The position numbers and the translations under genes are program-made. The notes under the pieces are model-generated. The model saw only the letters and a program-made list of their open reading frames with translations, did not search any database and had not been told where the DNA came from. A DNA stretch of 64,000 nt from Petralouisia muris (lineage in GTDB: Bacteria > Bacillota > Clostridia > Lachnospirales > Lachnospiraceae). Of this stretch, positions 7,739 through 15,792 are shown in pieces. The DNA lies in NCBI RefSeq assembly GCF_004793545.1, contig NZ_SRYA01000026.1:1-64000 (forward strand), given 5' to 3'. The stretch's first letter is position 1. Each line of letters opens with the position of its first letter.

Positions 7739-8299
7739 ATGGGATTATTAGATGGATTCACAGGTGACGGCACCGTGGACATGAAGTACATGGAATTTTA
7801 CAAACTTATGAGGGAAGCGGCAAAGGCGGAGTTAATGGAAAATGCGGCCAGGTGCAACGTGCCCCATGAGTATATCCGGGAAATGCTTACCGGGAAGATG
7901 GAAGCCCCGGAGATTCTGCCGGAAACAGAAGTACACCCGGACTATGAGATTGAGAGCATGATTACTTCCGCCAGGCGTTTCTTGCGTATGCTGCCGGATG
8001 AAGAGCGGTTGGAAAAGGGCGTGGAAACCTTAAAAAATATCGTGGAACTGGCAGAACGGGAACGGCTTAATGAAATCATCCTGGACAATGCGGAAAAGTT
8101 AAAGGCCAGGGAAGCCGCCGGGGAAAAGAGGGTGCCGGAAACATGGAGTTGTGAAACGTGCTTCCACTACAGAAAGGGAAAGAAACTTCCTATCTGCGGA
8201 GGGTGCGAGGACGGGAGCAGATACACGCCTATGGATGCCGGGCAGCAGGACCAGGACACGGACGGGGAAAGGGAGGATGGAAGCCATGGCAATGAATGA
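7739..8299 (+). CDS. Hypothetical phage protein with C-terminal Cys cluster
   Basis: A 186-residue protein starting at MGLLDG; a GAGAGGATAAGGGC site precedes the ATG. Residues 1-125 are predicted helical and charged. The C-terminal third holds CETCFHYRKGKKLPICGGC, a compact four-Cys arrangement with one His that probably binds zinc, followed by an acidic, Gln/Asp-rich tail. It overlaps the next gene by 14 bases. Small proteins with such a C-terminal zinc knuckle are frequent in Firmicute phage early regions; function unknown. Confidence 0.55.
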   Translation: MGLLDGFTGDGTVDMKYMEFYKLMREAAKAELMENAARCNVPHEYIREMLTGKMEAPEILPETEVHPDYEIESMITSARRFLRMLPDEERLEKGVETLKNIVELAERERLNEIILDNAEKLKAREAAGEKRVPETWSCETCFHYRKGKKLPICGGCEDGSRYTPMDAGQQDQDTDGEREDGSHGNE

Positions 8300-8663
8300 G
8301 TTAAGGGCAGAGGTTGAAGCCGCCGCCCAGGCAGAACTGAACCGGGCAAACGAAAGGTTCCCTTTATTCAATAGCCGCCATGAGGGTTACGCCGTGACCC
8401 TGGGGAAGATGGAGGAAGCCAAGGAAGCCCTGGACAATGCGGAATCTTCCCTTGCCGTGTTATGGGACGGCGTAAGAGGGAAAAAGATAGCTTGTTTCCT
8501 GGTGGAAGATGCAAAGCCAATGGCAATATACCGCCAGGCCGTGGATGCCGCTTGTGAAATGGTCCAGGTGGCGGCCATGCTGTTGAAATATGAAATGAGC
8601 CAGGCGGATGCAGACGGCCAGGCAGAAAGCGAGGGAAAAGACTATGGCGATTTATGCAGTTGA
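8286..8663 (+). CDS. Hypothetical helical phage protein
   Basis: A 125-residue protein starting at MAMNELRAEVEAAAQAELNR, with GGGAGG 9 bases before the ATG. It is strongly helical throughout (AVTLGKMEEAKEALDNAESSLAVLW and MAIYRQAVDAACEMVQVAAM), suggesting a two- or three-helix bundle. No catalytic motif. The end overlaps the start of the following HAD-like gene by 20 bases. Confidence 0.5.
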   Translation: MAMNELRAEVEAAAQAELNRANERFPLFNSRHEGYAVTLGKMEEAKEALDNAESSLAVLWDGVRGKKIACFLVEDAKPMAIYRQAVDAACEMVQVAAMLLKYEMSQADADGQAESEGKDYGDLCS

Positions 8664-9010
8664 TTTTGACAATACACTGGCCGTTACCAGGTTCCCGGAA
8701 ATCGTGGGACCAAAGGCAAAGGTTGTGGCGGCGGTGAAGATGCTGAAAGCCAACGGCCATAAAATCATCCTCTGGACAAGCAGAGCCGGAAAGGATTTGA
8801 AAGATGCCGTGGAATGGTGTACAGAGCAGGGCATTATCTTTGATGCAGTGAATGAGCCATTGCCGGAGCAGATGGACAGATGGGGGGAATGACACGAGAA
8901 AAGTTTATGCGGATTTCTACATAGACGATAAGGCAATGCCTATTGAAGCCCTGGAAAGCATCATGGACCGGGTTGTGGACATAGTGGAAGAATATAAGTT
9001 GCAGCAGTAG
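8644..9010 (+). pseudogene. HAD-like phosphatase, frameshifted at a G run
   Basis: The first frame (8644-8892, 82 residues) begins AIYAVDFDNTLA, the DxD motif I of the HAD superfamily, and includes the motif II-like KIILWTSRAGKDL. It stops at TGA 8890-8892 just after TGGGGGG (8881-8887). Reading on in the +1 frame from 8888 gives NDTRKVYADFYIDDKAMP and ends at TAG 9008-9010. That is the expected C-terminal part of this family, including the acidic IDDKA motif. Loss of one G would restore a 121-residue protein. It may be a true frameshift, a phase-variable tract, ribosomal frameshifting, or a sequence error. Confidence 0.65.
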
Positions 9011-9026
9011 GGAGGAATGGGACGGG

Positions 9027-9242
9027 ATGATTAAACGTGTGATTGGTGCGCTGTATGGAATTTTCCTGGAAGAACCATTGGACCGCTTGCATAACTGGCA
9101 ACGCCGTTTTGAAAAGGAATATCTGAACTATTGCCGGACGGGATGCAGGGATTGCTACAAATGGAATGGCTATTGCCGTAGCCGGAAAGAGGGAACGCCA
9201 TATAAGAAATTCCGCCGGAAATATCACGATATTGGCAAATAG
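9027..9242 (+). CDS. Small Cys-rich phage protein
   Basis: A 71-residue basic protein with CRTGCRDCYKWNGYC in its second half, four Cys that could hold a metal ion. The N-terminus is hydrophobic (IGALYGIFLEEPL) but too short and mixed for a clear membrane segment. GGAGG at 9011-9015 precedes the ATG by 11 bases. No recognised family. Confidence 0.5.
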   Translation: MIKRVIGALYGIFLEEPLDRLHNWQRRFEKEYLNYCRTGCRDCYKWNGYCRSRKEGTPYKKFRRKYHDIGK

Positions 9243-9266
9243 GAATCAGAAAGCGAGGAACTTAAC

Positions 9267-9605
9267 ATGGGAAACGCACTTGCGGTAATATTGGGAGCCG
9301 TGGAACGGGAAAAGGCGGTGCCGTTCCTCTTCACTGGAAGCAGGAACCACCGGGGCATCCGCCCGGAACTGGCAGAGGTTAGGGAAGTAAAGGCAATGAT
9401 GGCGGTCATTGACCGGGAACTGGAAAATTACAAGAGCCTGGCGGAACTGGATTTCCGGGCCGGGTATGTGGCCGGAAGAATCTATGAAAAGGAAGCCGCC
9501 GGGTGCATCACGCCGGGGCACAAGCAGGACCTTATAAATATTCTGTATACAAAATATGAAACCATCCGTGGTTTGGAATCCTGGGGTGCCGGATGCGGTT
9601 TGTGA
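9267..9605 (+). CDS. Hypothetical phage protein
   Basis: A 112-residue protein of unknown function, starting after the ribosome site AAAGCGAGGAACTTAAC. The central helix AEVREVKAMMAVIDRELENY is followed by a Tyr- and Gly-containing part. Its end overlaps the next gene by 13 bases. No recognised domain. Confidence 0.5.
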   Translation: MGNALAVILGAVEREKAVPFLFTGSRNHRGIRPELAEVREVKAMMAVIDRELENYKSLAELDFRAGYVAGRIYEKEAAGCITPGHKQDLINILYTKYETIRGLESWGAGCGL

Positions 9606-9895
9606 TTGGCGGAATGAAGTATGACACGGACAAGATGGAACGGGTGGCAGCAGTAAGGAAATGGTATAAAAATGACAGCCCTTTAATGCGTGCGGTATTC
9701 CAGGGGCAAGAAGTAGGAAAAACGTATGATTGCGAGTTATGGAAATCTGAAAAAGGGAACTGGCTGTTGACCCATGAGGAAGATTTCCGAAGGACGTATG
9801 GTGAAGCGATAGAGGAAGAGGAAGCAAAAGCCCTTTTGATGCGTTACGCAACGGAAACATACGAAAGTATGTTCGGAGAGTTGCCGGAAGCATGA
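9593..9895 (+). CDS. Hypothetical phage protein
   Basis: A 100-residue protein beginning MRFVIGGMKYDTDKMERVA and containing CELWKSEKGNWLLTHEEDF and a helical C-terminus (EAIEEEEAKALLMRYATETYESMFGELP). Small proteins of this make-up recur in Clostridial mobile elements, but I cannot assign a function. It overlaps the previous gene by 13 bases and is the last gene before the replication-region spacer. Confidence 0.5.
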   Translation: MRFVIGGMKYDTDKMERVAAVRKWYKNDSPLMRAVFQGQEVGKTYDCELWKSEKGNWLLTHEEDFRRTYGEAIEEEEAKALLMRYATETYESMFGELPEA

Positions 9896-9908
9896 ACGGG
9901 GAAAGCGA

Positions 9909-9949
9909 AACCCGGTTGCAAGGTGGGGAACACCAAAAGCAACCGGGTT
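9909..9949. other. Perfect 11-bp inverted repeat in replication-region spacer
   Basis: AACCCGGTTGC (9909-9919) and GCAACCGGGTT (9939-9949) form a perfect palindrome with a 19-base loop and no T run after it. It lies upstream of the Rep and ParA/ParB genes and could be an origin hairpin, a partition site, or an attenuator. Confidence 0.5.
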
Positions 9950-10031
9950 GGAACTTAACAAGGACAGTATAGCACAAGATATGGAGGAAAGAAAGGGTTT
10001 TCTTCCATATATAGAAAGAAAGGCGGAAAAC

Positions 10032-10145
10032 ATGGAGATTTACATAATTATGGCGGCAGTAGCGGCGGCAATGCTGATTATATCCGGCCTGGCCTTGTTC
10101 GGTTTTGCACTGATAAAGAAAGCGTTTGATGGATTTCTGGACTGA
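10032..10145 (+). CDS. Single-pass membrane peptide
   Basis: A 37-residue peptide starting MEIYIIMAAVAAAMLIISG, almost entirely one hydrophobic helix with a short KKAFDGFLD tail. AAAGGCGG lies upstream of the ATG at 10032; a longer frame upstream lacks a ribosome site. Function unknown; a small phage membrane protein immediately before the replication region. Confidence 0.45.
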   Translation: MEIYIIMAAVAAAMLIISGLALFGFALIKKAFDGFLD

Positions 10146-10340
10146 TTTTTAAAATGGGCGGTGCCCCTTGCCCGTCCTTGTAATGGGTATTAGCATATCG
10201 GACACCCTGGGGATTTATAGAAAGATATAAAGGCATAGGTGGTTGATGGTGATAAGAAGAGGGGAGGGAGGGGAGGAAAAGGGAAGTGATGCCCAGGAGC
10301 AGGAAAGAGGGTAGGGGCTTGACATATAAAGGTGGGGAAC
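10146..10340. other. Non-coding spacer before rep with G-rich purine tract
   Basis: No gene seen. It contains a purine-only stretch of about 35 bases, with GGGGAGGGAGGGGAGG at 10261-10276 followed by GGG at 10281-10283, which fits a G-quadruplex pattern. There is also a GC-rich segment, GCGGTGCCCCTTGCCCG. Its position immediately before the initiator gene makes it a candidate replication origin. Confidence 0.35.
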
Positions 10341-11234
10341 ATGAAAAAACTGTATGATGATTACGATTATGAGGAAGCATACCAAAAGCAGTGTGACACC
10401 CTGGAAGAGTGGGAGTTGGAAAAGCTGTTAAAGGATGGAAAGGTGGGGTGCCTTTATCGGACTACCACCACCAAGGCGGAGAACATCCAGAACGGAACGG
10501 TATTACTGGAAAGCCAGGTATACCCGGCCTTTAAGGATAAAAAGGATATGCCAGTAACGGCAAAGAAGAGGGAAACCAGGCCGTCACAGCGGAACCTAAA
10601 CGATAAGAACGCAAGACGTTATCTAATACGCCTGGCAAATATCAATTTCGGCAAGGGTGATATTTGGGCCACATTTGGATGGAATGATGATTGTCTGCCT
10701 GGTGATGAAGAGAGGGCCAGGAAAGATATAACCAATTTCATAAAGCGGATAAACCGCCGCCGGAAAAAAGACGGGTTGGACAATGCAAAATATATTTATA
10801 TCCTTGCCTTTGACGGGTACAAACGCCCACACTTCCATATTCTGTTATCCGGGGACGGGATGGACCGGGACGAACTGGAAGAACTATGGGGGAAATGTGA
10901 CAGACCGAACACCAGGAGGATAAAGCCGGATGATGATTTCCTTATAACCGGGCTTGCCACATACATATCACAGAACCCACACGGGACAAAAAGATGGTGC
11001 CCGTCAAAGAACCTTAAAAAGCCGGACAAGCCGACAAGAAGCTATTCAAAGTTTAAAAAGGGCAATGTGGAGCGGATGGCAAGGGACCATGAAGAACTGA
11101 AAAGCCAGATGGAAAAAGCATACCCTGGATTTGAATTTCTGGATGCAGAGGTTAAGTACAACGGAATCAATGCGGCGTTCTACATATACGCCCGTATGGT
11201 GAAGATTAAGCGAAAGGAGCCTAACAAGAAATGA
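10341..11234 (+). CDS. HUH-type rolling-circle replication initiator (Rep)
   Basis: A 297-residue protein. The HUH motif is visible as KRPHFHILLSG (about residues 159-169), and a candidate catalytic Tyr follows at LATYISQNPHGTKRW (about 206-220). This is the arrangement of single-strand nicking Rep proteins of rolling-circle plasmids and some phages. The N-terminal third is acidic and charged. AAAGGTGGGG precedes the ATG at 10341. Its stop overlaps the ParA start by 4 bases, so Rep, ParA and ParB form one operon. I infer that it nicks an origin in the upstream spacer. Confidence 0.75.
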   Translation: MKKLYDDYDYEEAYQKQCDTLEEWELEKLLKDGKVGCLYRTTTTKAENIQNGTVLLESQVYPAFKDKKDMPVTAKKRETRPSQRNLNDKNARRYLIRLANINFGKGDIWATFGWNDDCLPGDEERARKDITNFIKRINRRRKKDGLDNAKYIYILAFDGYKRPHFHILLSGDGMDRDELEELWGKCDRPNTRRIKPDDDFLITGLATYISQNPHGTKRWCPSKNLKKPDKPTRSYSKFKKGNVERMARDHEELKSQMEKAYPGFEFLDAEVKYNGINAAFYIYARMVKIKRKEPNKK

Positions 11235-12049
11235 AGATTGTTTCAGTAATCAATTTAAAAGGTGGGTGTGCCAAGACCACCACAGCCGTTTCCATGGCGG
11301 AACTGTTGGCAGAGGGGGACAAGAAAAGAAAGCGGCCTGGCAGCAGGGTATTGTTGTTTGACAATGACAAGCAGGGGAACGCTTCCCGTATGTTTGAGGT
11401 ATACAACCGGGACCAGGAGGCGGAAGCGTGCCGGATTATGCGGACCGGCCACATGGGGGAAAACAGTATTCGGAGGGTTTCCGGGATTGCGGAGGATGAA
11501 AAACTGGATGTAATACCTTGCAACTATTTCATGGAGTTGGCGGAACTTGCCGTAAAGGCAGACCAGGACCATGCACAGCATGACCGTTATAAAACCGCCC
11601 TGGGGGAAGTTGCCGGGGAATATGACTATTGCATCATAGACAATCCGCCGGACCTGGGAATGAACGTCATAAACGCCATGGTGGCAACCCATGAAATCAT
11701 CATTCCCGTGTGCCTGGATGCCTATTCGTTGGACGGCCTGGAAGAACTGGTGGAGCAGATAAACCAGGTTAAGGCGTTGAACCGAAAGGCTAGGATTGCC
11801 GGGGTGCTTATTACGGACTATGAGAAGTCGGATACAAGCGAAGCGGCGGAAAGTTGGTTGAGGGCAAAGAGCGGATGCCCTGTTTTCTCACAGAAAATCA
11901 GACATTCCACAAAGGCCAAGGATGCCACGTTCTACCACCAGACACCGACACGCTACAGTGTACGCAGCGGAGCCGCCCAGGATTATAAAGCCTTTGTGGC
12001 GGAGTATGTGCAGAAATTTGGGAACCTGGCAGCAGGGGAAAGGGGTTAA
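11231..12049 (+). CDS. parA: ParA family partition ATPase
   Basis: A 272-residue P-loop ATPase of the ParA/MinD type that would drive DNA segregation. The deviant Walker A is LKGGCAKTTT (about residues 9-18), with the signature lysine in KGG. The A-prime box is LLFDNDKQGNAS, and Walker B is YCIIDNPPDLG (near 138). Its partner ParB follows after 3 bases. ParA/ParB are usual for plasmids and phage-plasmids and unusual for a chromosomally integrated siphophage. An alternative is a role in regulating early phage replication. Confidence 0.88.
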   Translation: MKIVSVINLKGGCAKTTTAVSMAELLAEGDKKRKRPGSRVLLFDNDKQGNASRMFEVYNRDQEAEACRIMRTGHMGENSIRRVSGIAEDEKLDVIPCNYFMELAELAVKADQDHAQHDRYKTALGEVAGEYDYCIIDNPPDLGMNVINAMVATHEIIIPVCLDAYSLDGLEELVEQINQVKALNRKARIAGVLITDYEKSDTSEAAESWLRAKSGCPVFSQKIRHSTKAKDATFYHQTPTRYSVRSGAAQDYKAFVAEYVQKFGNLAAGERG

Positions 12050-12052
12050 GGG

Positions 12053-12973
12053 ATGGGATTTAATATTCTGGATGTCGTGAACGCCGCAACCAGGGCGGAA
12101 GTAGGGGAAAACAAGGATTACCGGGAAATCAACCTGGACTACCGGGACATTGTTGTGACGGAGCATAATAAATACAGCATGGACGAATTGCAGGAAATAG
12201 CCACGGGAATTGAAATGGACGGGTTGCAGCAGCCCCTTGTATTGGGGCGTGTAAATGGGGAATACTGGCTTGTTTCCGGCCACCGCCGCCTGGGAGGTAT
12301 AAAAATCCTTGTGGCAGAGGGGAAAGAAGAGTTTGAAACCGTCCCTTGCCGCTACAAGGATATGACGGAAATAGAATTTCGGATTGCGCTTTTAATCGGC
12401 AACACGTTCAACCGCAAAATGTCGGATTATGACCTTATGACCCAGGCAGCGGACTGGAAAGAGGTATTGACCCAGGCACGGAAAGAAGGCTTGCTTGTCC
12501 TGGAAGCAGGGGAGAGGATCCGGGATTATGTGGCGGCGGTGATGGGGGAGAGCGTGCCAAAGATAAGGACCCTTAACACCATAGACCAGAACGCCACGCC
12601 GGAAGTGAAAGAACAGTTCCAGAAAGGCAATATGGGCATCACGGCGGCCATGGAAGCATCCAGGGCAGACGAGGGAACCCAAAAAGAGATTGCAAAGGCT
12701 TCCGAGGACAAAGGCGGCATGGGGGCGGAGGAAATAAAGGCCATGGCCGAAGAGAAAAAACACCGCAAGACCAAGGAAGAGGAAACCAGGGAAGCCAATG
12801 TGTCAGATACCGACACAACCAAAGAGGAAAAGGAAAACGCCCGGAAACTTCATGCCGTAAAGATGATTGAAAAATATTATACCTGGCTGAATGAAGAGGA
12901 AACGGGCATCCTGGAAAGGATGTTGGAGGACCTAAAGCGGCGTAAACGGGAATATGCCATTGAGGAAGAATAG
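12053..12973 (+). CDS. parB: ParB family partition protein
   Basis: A 306-residue protein with an N-terminal ParB/Srx nuclease-like domain: the Box I motif WLVSGHRRLGGIKI is near residues 71-84 and the associated LIGNTFNRKMSDYD near 119-132. A central helical DNA-binding region follows, and then a highly charged Lys/Glu-rich region (about 220-275) that ends in a helical C-terminus suitable for dimerisation. It directly follows parA. The centromere (parS) is not obvious; the 11-bp inverted repeat upstream of rep is one candidate. Confidence 0.85.
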   Translation: MGFNILDVVNAATRAEVGENKDYREINLDYRDIVVTEHNKYSMDELQEIATGIEMDGLQQPLVLGRVNGEYWLVSGHRRLGGIKILVAEGKEEFETVPCRYKDMTEIEFRIALLIGNTFNRKMSDYDLMTQAADWKEVLTQARKEGLLVLEAGERIRDYVAAVMGESVPKIRTLNTIDQNATPEVKEQFQKGNMGITAAMEASRADEGTQKEIAKASEDKGGMGAEEIKAMAEEKKHRKTKEEETREANVSDTDTTKEEKENARKLHAVKMIEKYYTWLNEEETGILERMLEDLKRRKREYAIEEE

Positions 12974-12985
12974 GAGGTTTGGAAA

Positions 12986-13732
12986 ATGAGGATGCAGAAC
13001 ATGAAGAAAGGGGAAACCACGGAGCAGATGGCCCTTTTCGTGTGGGCCGGGAACAATACACACGTCTTGCCGTGCCTTTCCCTTATGTACCACGTCCCAA
13101 ACGAGGGGAAGAGGACAAACGGGGCGGTATTAAAGGCCATGGGGCTGAAAAGCGGCGTGCCGGATGTGTGTCTGCCCGTGGCAAGCCATAATTTCCACGG
13201 CCTTTATCTGGAAATGAAGTATGGCCGGAACAAAGCAACGCCGGAGCAGGAAGCATTTATGGCAGGGTTGCGGCAGCAGGGCTATAAGACAGCGGTATGC
13301 CATGGGGCGGAGGAAGCAAAGGCGGAAATCCTGGACTATTTGCAGGAACCTGGGAAGATGCCGCTTGCAAAGTGCCTAAACGCCCCGTGGATTGACGGGA
13401 AGTGTGACGGCGTTCCAATGGGGCGTATGTTCTGCCGGGAGCATTGCCGCAAGTGTGAAAGGCACACGCCGACACGGGCAGAAAGCACCATAAACGCCAA
13501 CATGGCAGCAGTAGACGAATATTTCAAGGTGCCGATAATAAAGACCATTGCAGACCTTTCCGCCGGGAAGCCGCTAAAGAACATGACGTTGGAAGATACG
13601 TTGGAAACCATAAACAAGAACCTGGCATTTCTGGTGACGGGTACACAGTTGAGCGTGGAGCAGTCGGCGGCGGTGCTTACCGTTGCCATGGATGCCTATA
13701 ACCAGGCAAAGAAAGGGGAGGATAAGGCATGA
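12986..13732 (+). CDS. VRR-NUC domain protein
   Basis: A 248-residue protein whose N-terminal 115 residues match the VRR-NUC restriction-like nuclease fold: NEGKRTNGAVLKAMGLKSGVPD, then LYLEMKYGRNKATPEQ, with the catalytic D and ExK residues in place, and YKTAVCHGAEEAKAEILDYL. The C-terminal half has a Cys cluster (C near 128, CDG, CREHCRKC) and helical segments of unknown role. AGGAGG lies 9 bases before the ATG. Such nucleases in phages act on replication or recombination intermediates. The stop overlaps the next gene by 4 bases. Confidence 0.75.
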   Translation: MRMQNMKKGETTEQMALFVWAGNNTHVLPCLSLMYHVPNEGKRTNGAVLKAMGLKSGVPDVCLPVASHNFHGLYLEMKYGRNKATPEQEAFMAGLRQQGYKTAVCHGAEEAKAEILDYLQEPGKMPLAKCLNAPWIDGKCDGVPMGRMFCREHCRKCERHTPTRAESTINANMAAVDEYFKVPIIKTIADLSAGKPLKNMTLEDTLETINKNLAFLVTGTQLSVEQSAAVLTVAMDAYNQAKKGEDKA

Positions 13733-14202
13733 GAAAAAAGACAGACGGCGGCCATGCGATACCAGAAGAGGATTTAAGGGAAATGGAGCAGGAAGAGGGC
13801 CGGGAAATGCCGGAGGGCGTGGAGAGCCAGACGGGATATTGCCGCTTTTGCGGCCAGGGCGGCGTTGTCCATACAATGATGGGATGGGGCCGGGATGAAG
13901 TAAACGAAGCCGTGACGTGTAGGTGCCAGTGTGAGGAAGCCAAAAAGTATGCAGAAAGTAAGGAACGGGTGCAGAAAGCAAAGAACCGTATTGAAGAACT
14001 ATTCAGCAGCACGGCGGAAAAGCCCATTGACCAGAGCGTTGTAAATATCATGTTCCGGGCCGTGGATGCCATAGAGGAAAAGGCCATGAAAGGCATCACG
14101 ATTGACGTAGGGCAGGGCATAAAGGCAAGGGTTTCCAAGATGGCAAAGGAAAGCATAAAGGTGGAGCGTTCCGAAGTGCAGAAAAAGACCTATGAGGAAT
14201 AG
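13729..14202 (+). CDS. Zinc-finger phage protein
   Basis: A 157-residue protein with CRFCGQGG near residue 38 and CRCQC near residue 64, a four- or five-Cys zinc site, followed by a charged helical C-terminus. The N-terminus is acidic. It overlaps the VRR-NUC gene by 4 bases. Function unknown; possibly DNA or RNA binding. Confidence 0.5.
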   Translation: MRKKTDGGHAIPEEDLREMEQEEGREMPEGVESQTGYCRFCGQGGVVHTMMGWGRDEVNEAVTCRCQCEEAKKYAESKERVQKAKNRIEELFSSTAEKPIDQSVVNIMFRAVDAIEEKAMKGITIDVGQGIKARVSKMAKESIKVERSEVQKKTYEE

Positions 14203-14224
14203 GGGGGGGCAGAGGTTGGAAAGG

Positions 14225-14578
14225 ATGGATGCCGATATTAAGGCAGTAGCCAGAAGTATCATACAAGGCAACGAAAAGCGGAAAAAGAGAATAAAAGCCG
14301 GAAAGGCCAGTGCCTTTGACATTATGGCCGCCGCCGTTGTGGAAGATGCCTTGTGTTCTTCTTGCCAGAATATTGAGAGCATCCAGGCCAGGCGGCAGAT
14401 GCAGAAAAGGATTTATGAGAGCATTGTATATAATACGCCCTATGAATACATAGCGGATGCCTTGTGTGGCCGCCGCCAGTTCTATGAGTATCGGACGGAA
14501 TTTATAACACGGATTGCCCAGGCAATGGATATGTTGCCGGGTGGGAAAGGAATGGAAGATAGAAATGAACGGAATTAG
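14225..14578 (+). CDS. Hypothetical basic phage protein
   Basis: A 117-residue protein starting MDADIKAVARSIIQGNEKRKKRIKAGK; AGAGG at 14211-14215 supports this start. It is helical, with a CSSC pair near residue 45. A run of eight G residues (14202-14209) lies just upstream, between the previous stop and the ribosome site. It overlaps the next gene by 14 bases. No recognised family. Confidence 0.5.
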   Translation: MDADIKAVARSIIQGNEKRKKRIKAGKASAFDIMAAAVVEDALCSSCQNIESIQARRQMQKRIYESIVYNTPYEYIADALCGRRQFYEYRTEFITRIAQAMDMLPGGKGMEDRNERN

Positions 14579-14792
14579 TTTAAACGGATTCAAGGTGATA
14601 CACGGAGGGATTGTCTTAAATGCGCTTGCACTGAAAGCCATAAAGATGCGTGATGGAATGGATGCAAGCAACCGTGAGATTGTAGAAAAGCCTATATGGC
14701 TTGAAGTCCTGGCAATCAATGAGGATGGGAACATTGTATCTATCCGGGATGAAGCATGGACCTTTCAGTTTGTCCCGGTTGTCACAAAGTAG
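14565..14792 (+). CDS. Hypothetical phage protein
   Basis: A 75-residue protein starting MNGISLNGFKVIHGGIVLNAL, with GGAAG about 7 bases upstream. The sequence alternates hydrophobic and polar residues (EVLAINEDGNIVSIRDEAWTFQF), suggesting a small beta fold. It is the last early gene before the structural module. No recognised family. Confidence 0.5.
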   Translation: MNGISLNGFKVIHGGIVLNALALKAIKMRDGMDASNREIVEKPIWLEVLAINEDGNIVSIRDEAWTFQFVPVVTK

Positions 14793-14820
14793 CCAGGCGG
14801 CAGCAGGGCATACAGTAAAC

Positions 14821-14848
14821 GGGTCAGAATATAGGGATGATTTATATT
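14821..14848 (+). promoter_or_regulatory. Candidate late promoter or recurring junction motif (site 1)
   Basis: GGGTCAGAAT (14821-14830) is followed 16 bases after GGGTCA by TATATT (14843-14848). The 10-mer recurs before the portal gene and before the lysis module. It lies at the border between early and packaging genes. Confidence 0.4.
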
Positions 14849-14917
14849 AACATGGGCTTATGGATGGGAATATCTGTAGGCCCTTAATCATGTACAGAGA
14901 AAGGATGGTGGCAGCAG

Positions 14918-15328
14918 TTGAAAGAATATGCAAAGAGTTTCTATCAGTCGGATGCCTGGAAGAAAGCAAGGCAGACAGCAATCAAGCGTGCAAACGGATT
15001 GTGCGAGCGGTGCAGAGCCGCCGGGCGTTTCGTTCCCGGTGTGATTGTCCACCACAAGAAGTATATAACGCCTGGCAATATCCATGATGCCAGGGTAACG
15101 CTTGCCCTGGACAATCTGGAATTGGTTTGTGAGGATTGCCACAACAAAGAGCATAAGGCGAAGCACGCCGCACGTTACCGATTTGACGGAAACGGGAACC
15201 TGCTGCCGCCGCCAGGAGAAAAGGAGAGGGTACGCCCCCCGGTGGGCAGAATTTTGGAGGGGACGGAAGAACCGAGGGAGATACCTCAAAAAAACTCCGC
15301 AGGGTCGCACGCATATGAGGGGGGATGA
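14918..15328 (+). CDS. HNH endonuclease
   Basis: A 136-residue HNH nuclease typical of the gene just before the terminase in HK97-type phages. Features are FYQSDAWKKARQTAIKRANGLCERCRAAG (first zinc Cys pair), VIVHHKKYITPG (the HH of motif 1), LALDNLELVCEDCHNKEH (the N and H plus the second Cys pair). The start is TTG at 14918, which gives the standard MKEYAKSFYQSD N-terminus. HNH proteins at this position assist cos cleavage or packaging by the terminase holoenzyme. Confidence 0.88.
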   Translation: MKEYAKSFYQSDAWKKARQTAIKRANGLCERCRAAGRFVPGVIVHHKKYITPGNIHDARVTLALDNLELVCEDCHNKEHKAKHAARYRFDGNGNLLPPPGEKERVRPPVGRILEGTEEPREIPQKNSAGSHAYEGG

Positions 15329-15330
15329 AC

Positions 15331-15792
15331 ATGGAGGAAAAGAAAAAATCTTCTTTAAGTAAGTCGGAGAAAACCGACACGCCAAAAAAGGCGGAAAAAC
15401 TGGATGAAAATAAAAAGAAATCCGACACGAAACCAAAGAGAAGAGCAAACAAAATCACACCGGCCCGGATAAAGAAAGAGATAGATTTTTTAAAGCCAAT
15501 GTTTGACGGGATAGATGACGGGGACAAGAAAAACCTGGTAAATTCGCTGATAGAGGAAGCGGCTTTTCTGAAAGTGGCGTGCTTCCAGGCAAAGGAGGAA
15601 TTGAAGAAAGAGGGGCTTACAACGGAAACGGTGAACGCTTCCCAAAAGTTTGTAAAAGCCCACCCGTCCGCCACGATATACGAAAAATATTCACGCCAGT
15701 ATACGGCCATAATCCATACGCTTATAGAATACTTGCCGCAAAAGGAAAAAAAGAACATAAGCAGATTGGCGGCGTTGAGGAATGGGCAATAA
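15331..15792 (+). CDS. Terminase small subunit (P27-like)
   Basis: A 153-residue protein. The N-terminal 45 residues are Lys/Ser-rich and disordered; the helical core (ITPARIKKEIDFLKPMF through HTLIEYLPQKEKK) matches P27-type small terminases that recognise packaging sites. The ATG at 15331 is preferred over 15325 because a run of G at 15318-15324 gives the correct ribosome-site spacing. Position between HNH and the large subunit supports the call. Its end overlaps TerL by 11 bases. Confidence 0.8.
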   Translation: MEEKKKSSLSKSEKTDTPKKAEKLDENKKKSDTKPKRRANKITPARIKKEIDFLKPMFDGIDDGDKKNLVNSLIEEAAFLKVACFQAKEELKKEGLTTETVNASQKFVKAHPSATIYEKYSRQYTAIIHTLIEYLPQKEKKNISRLAALRNGQ

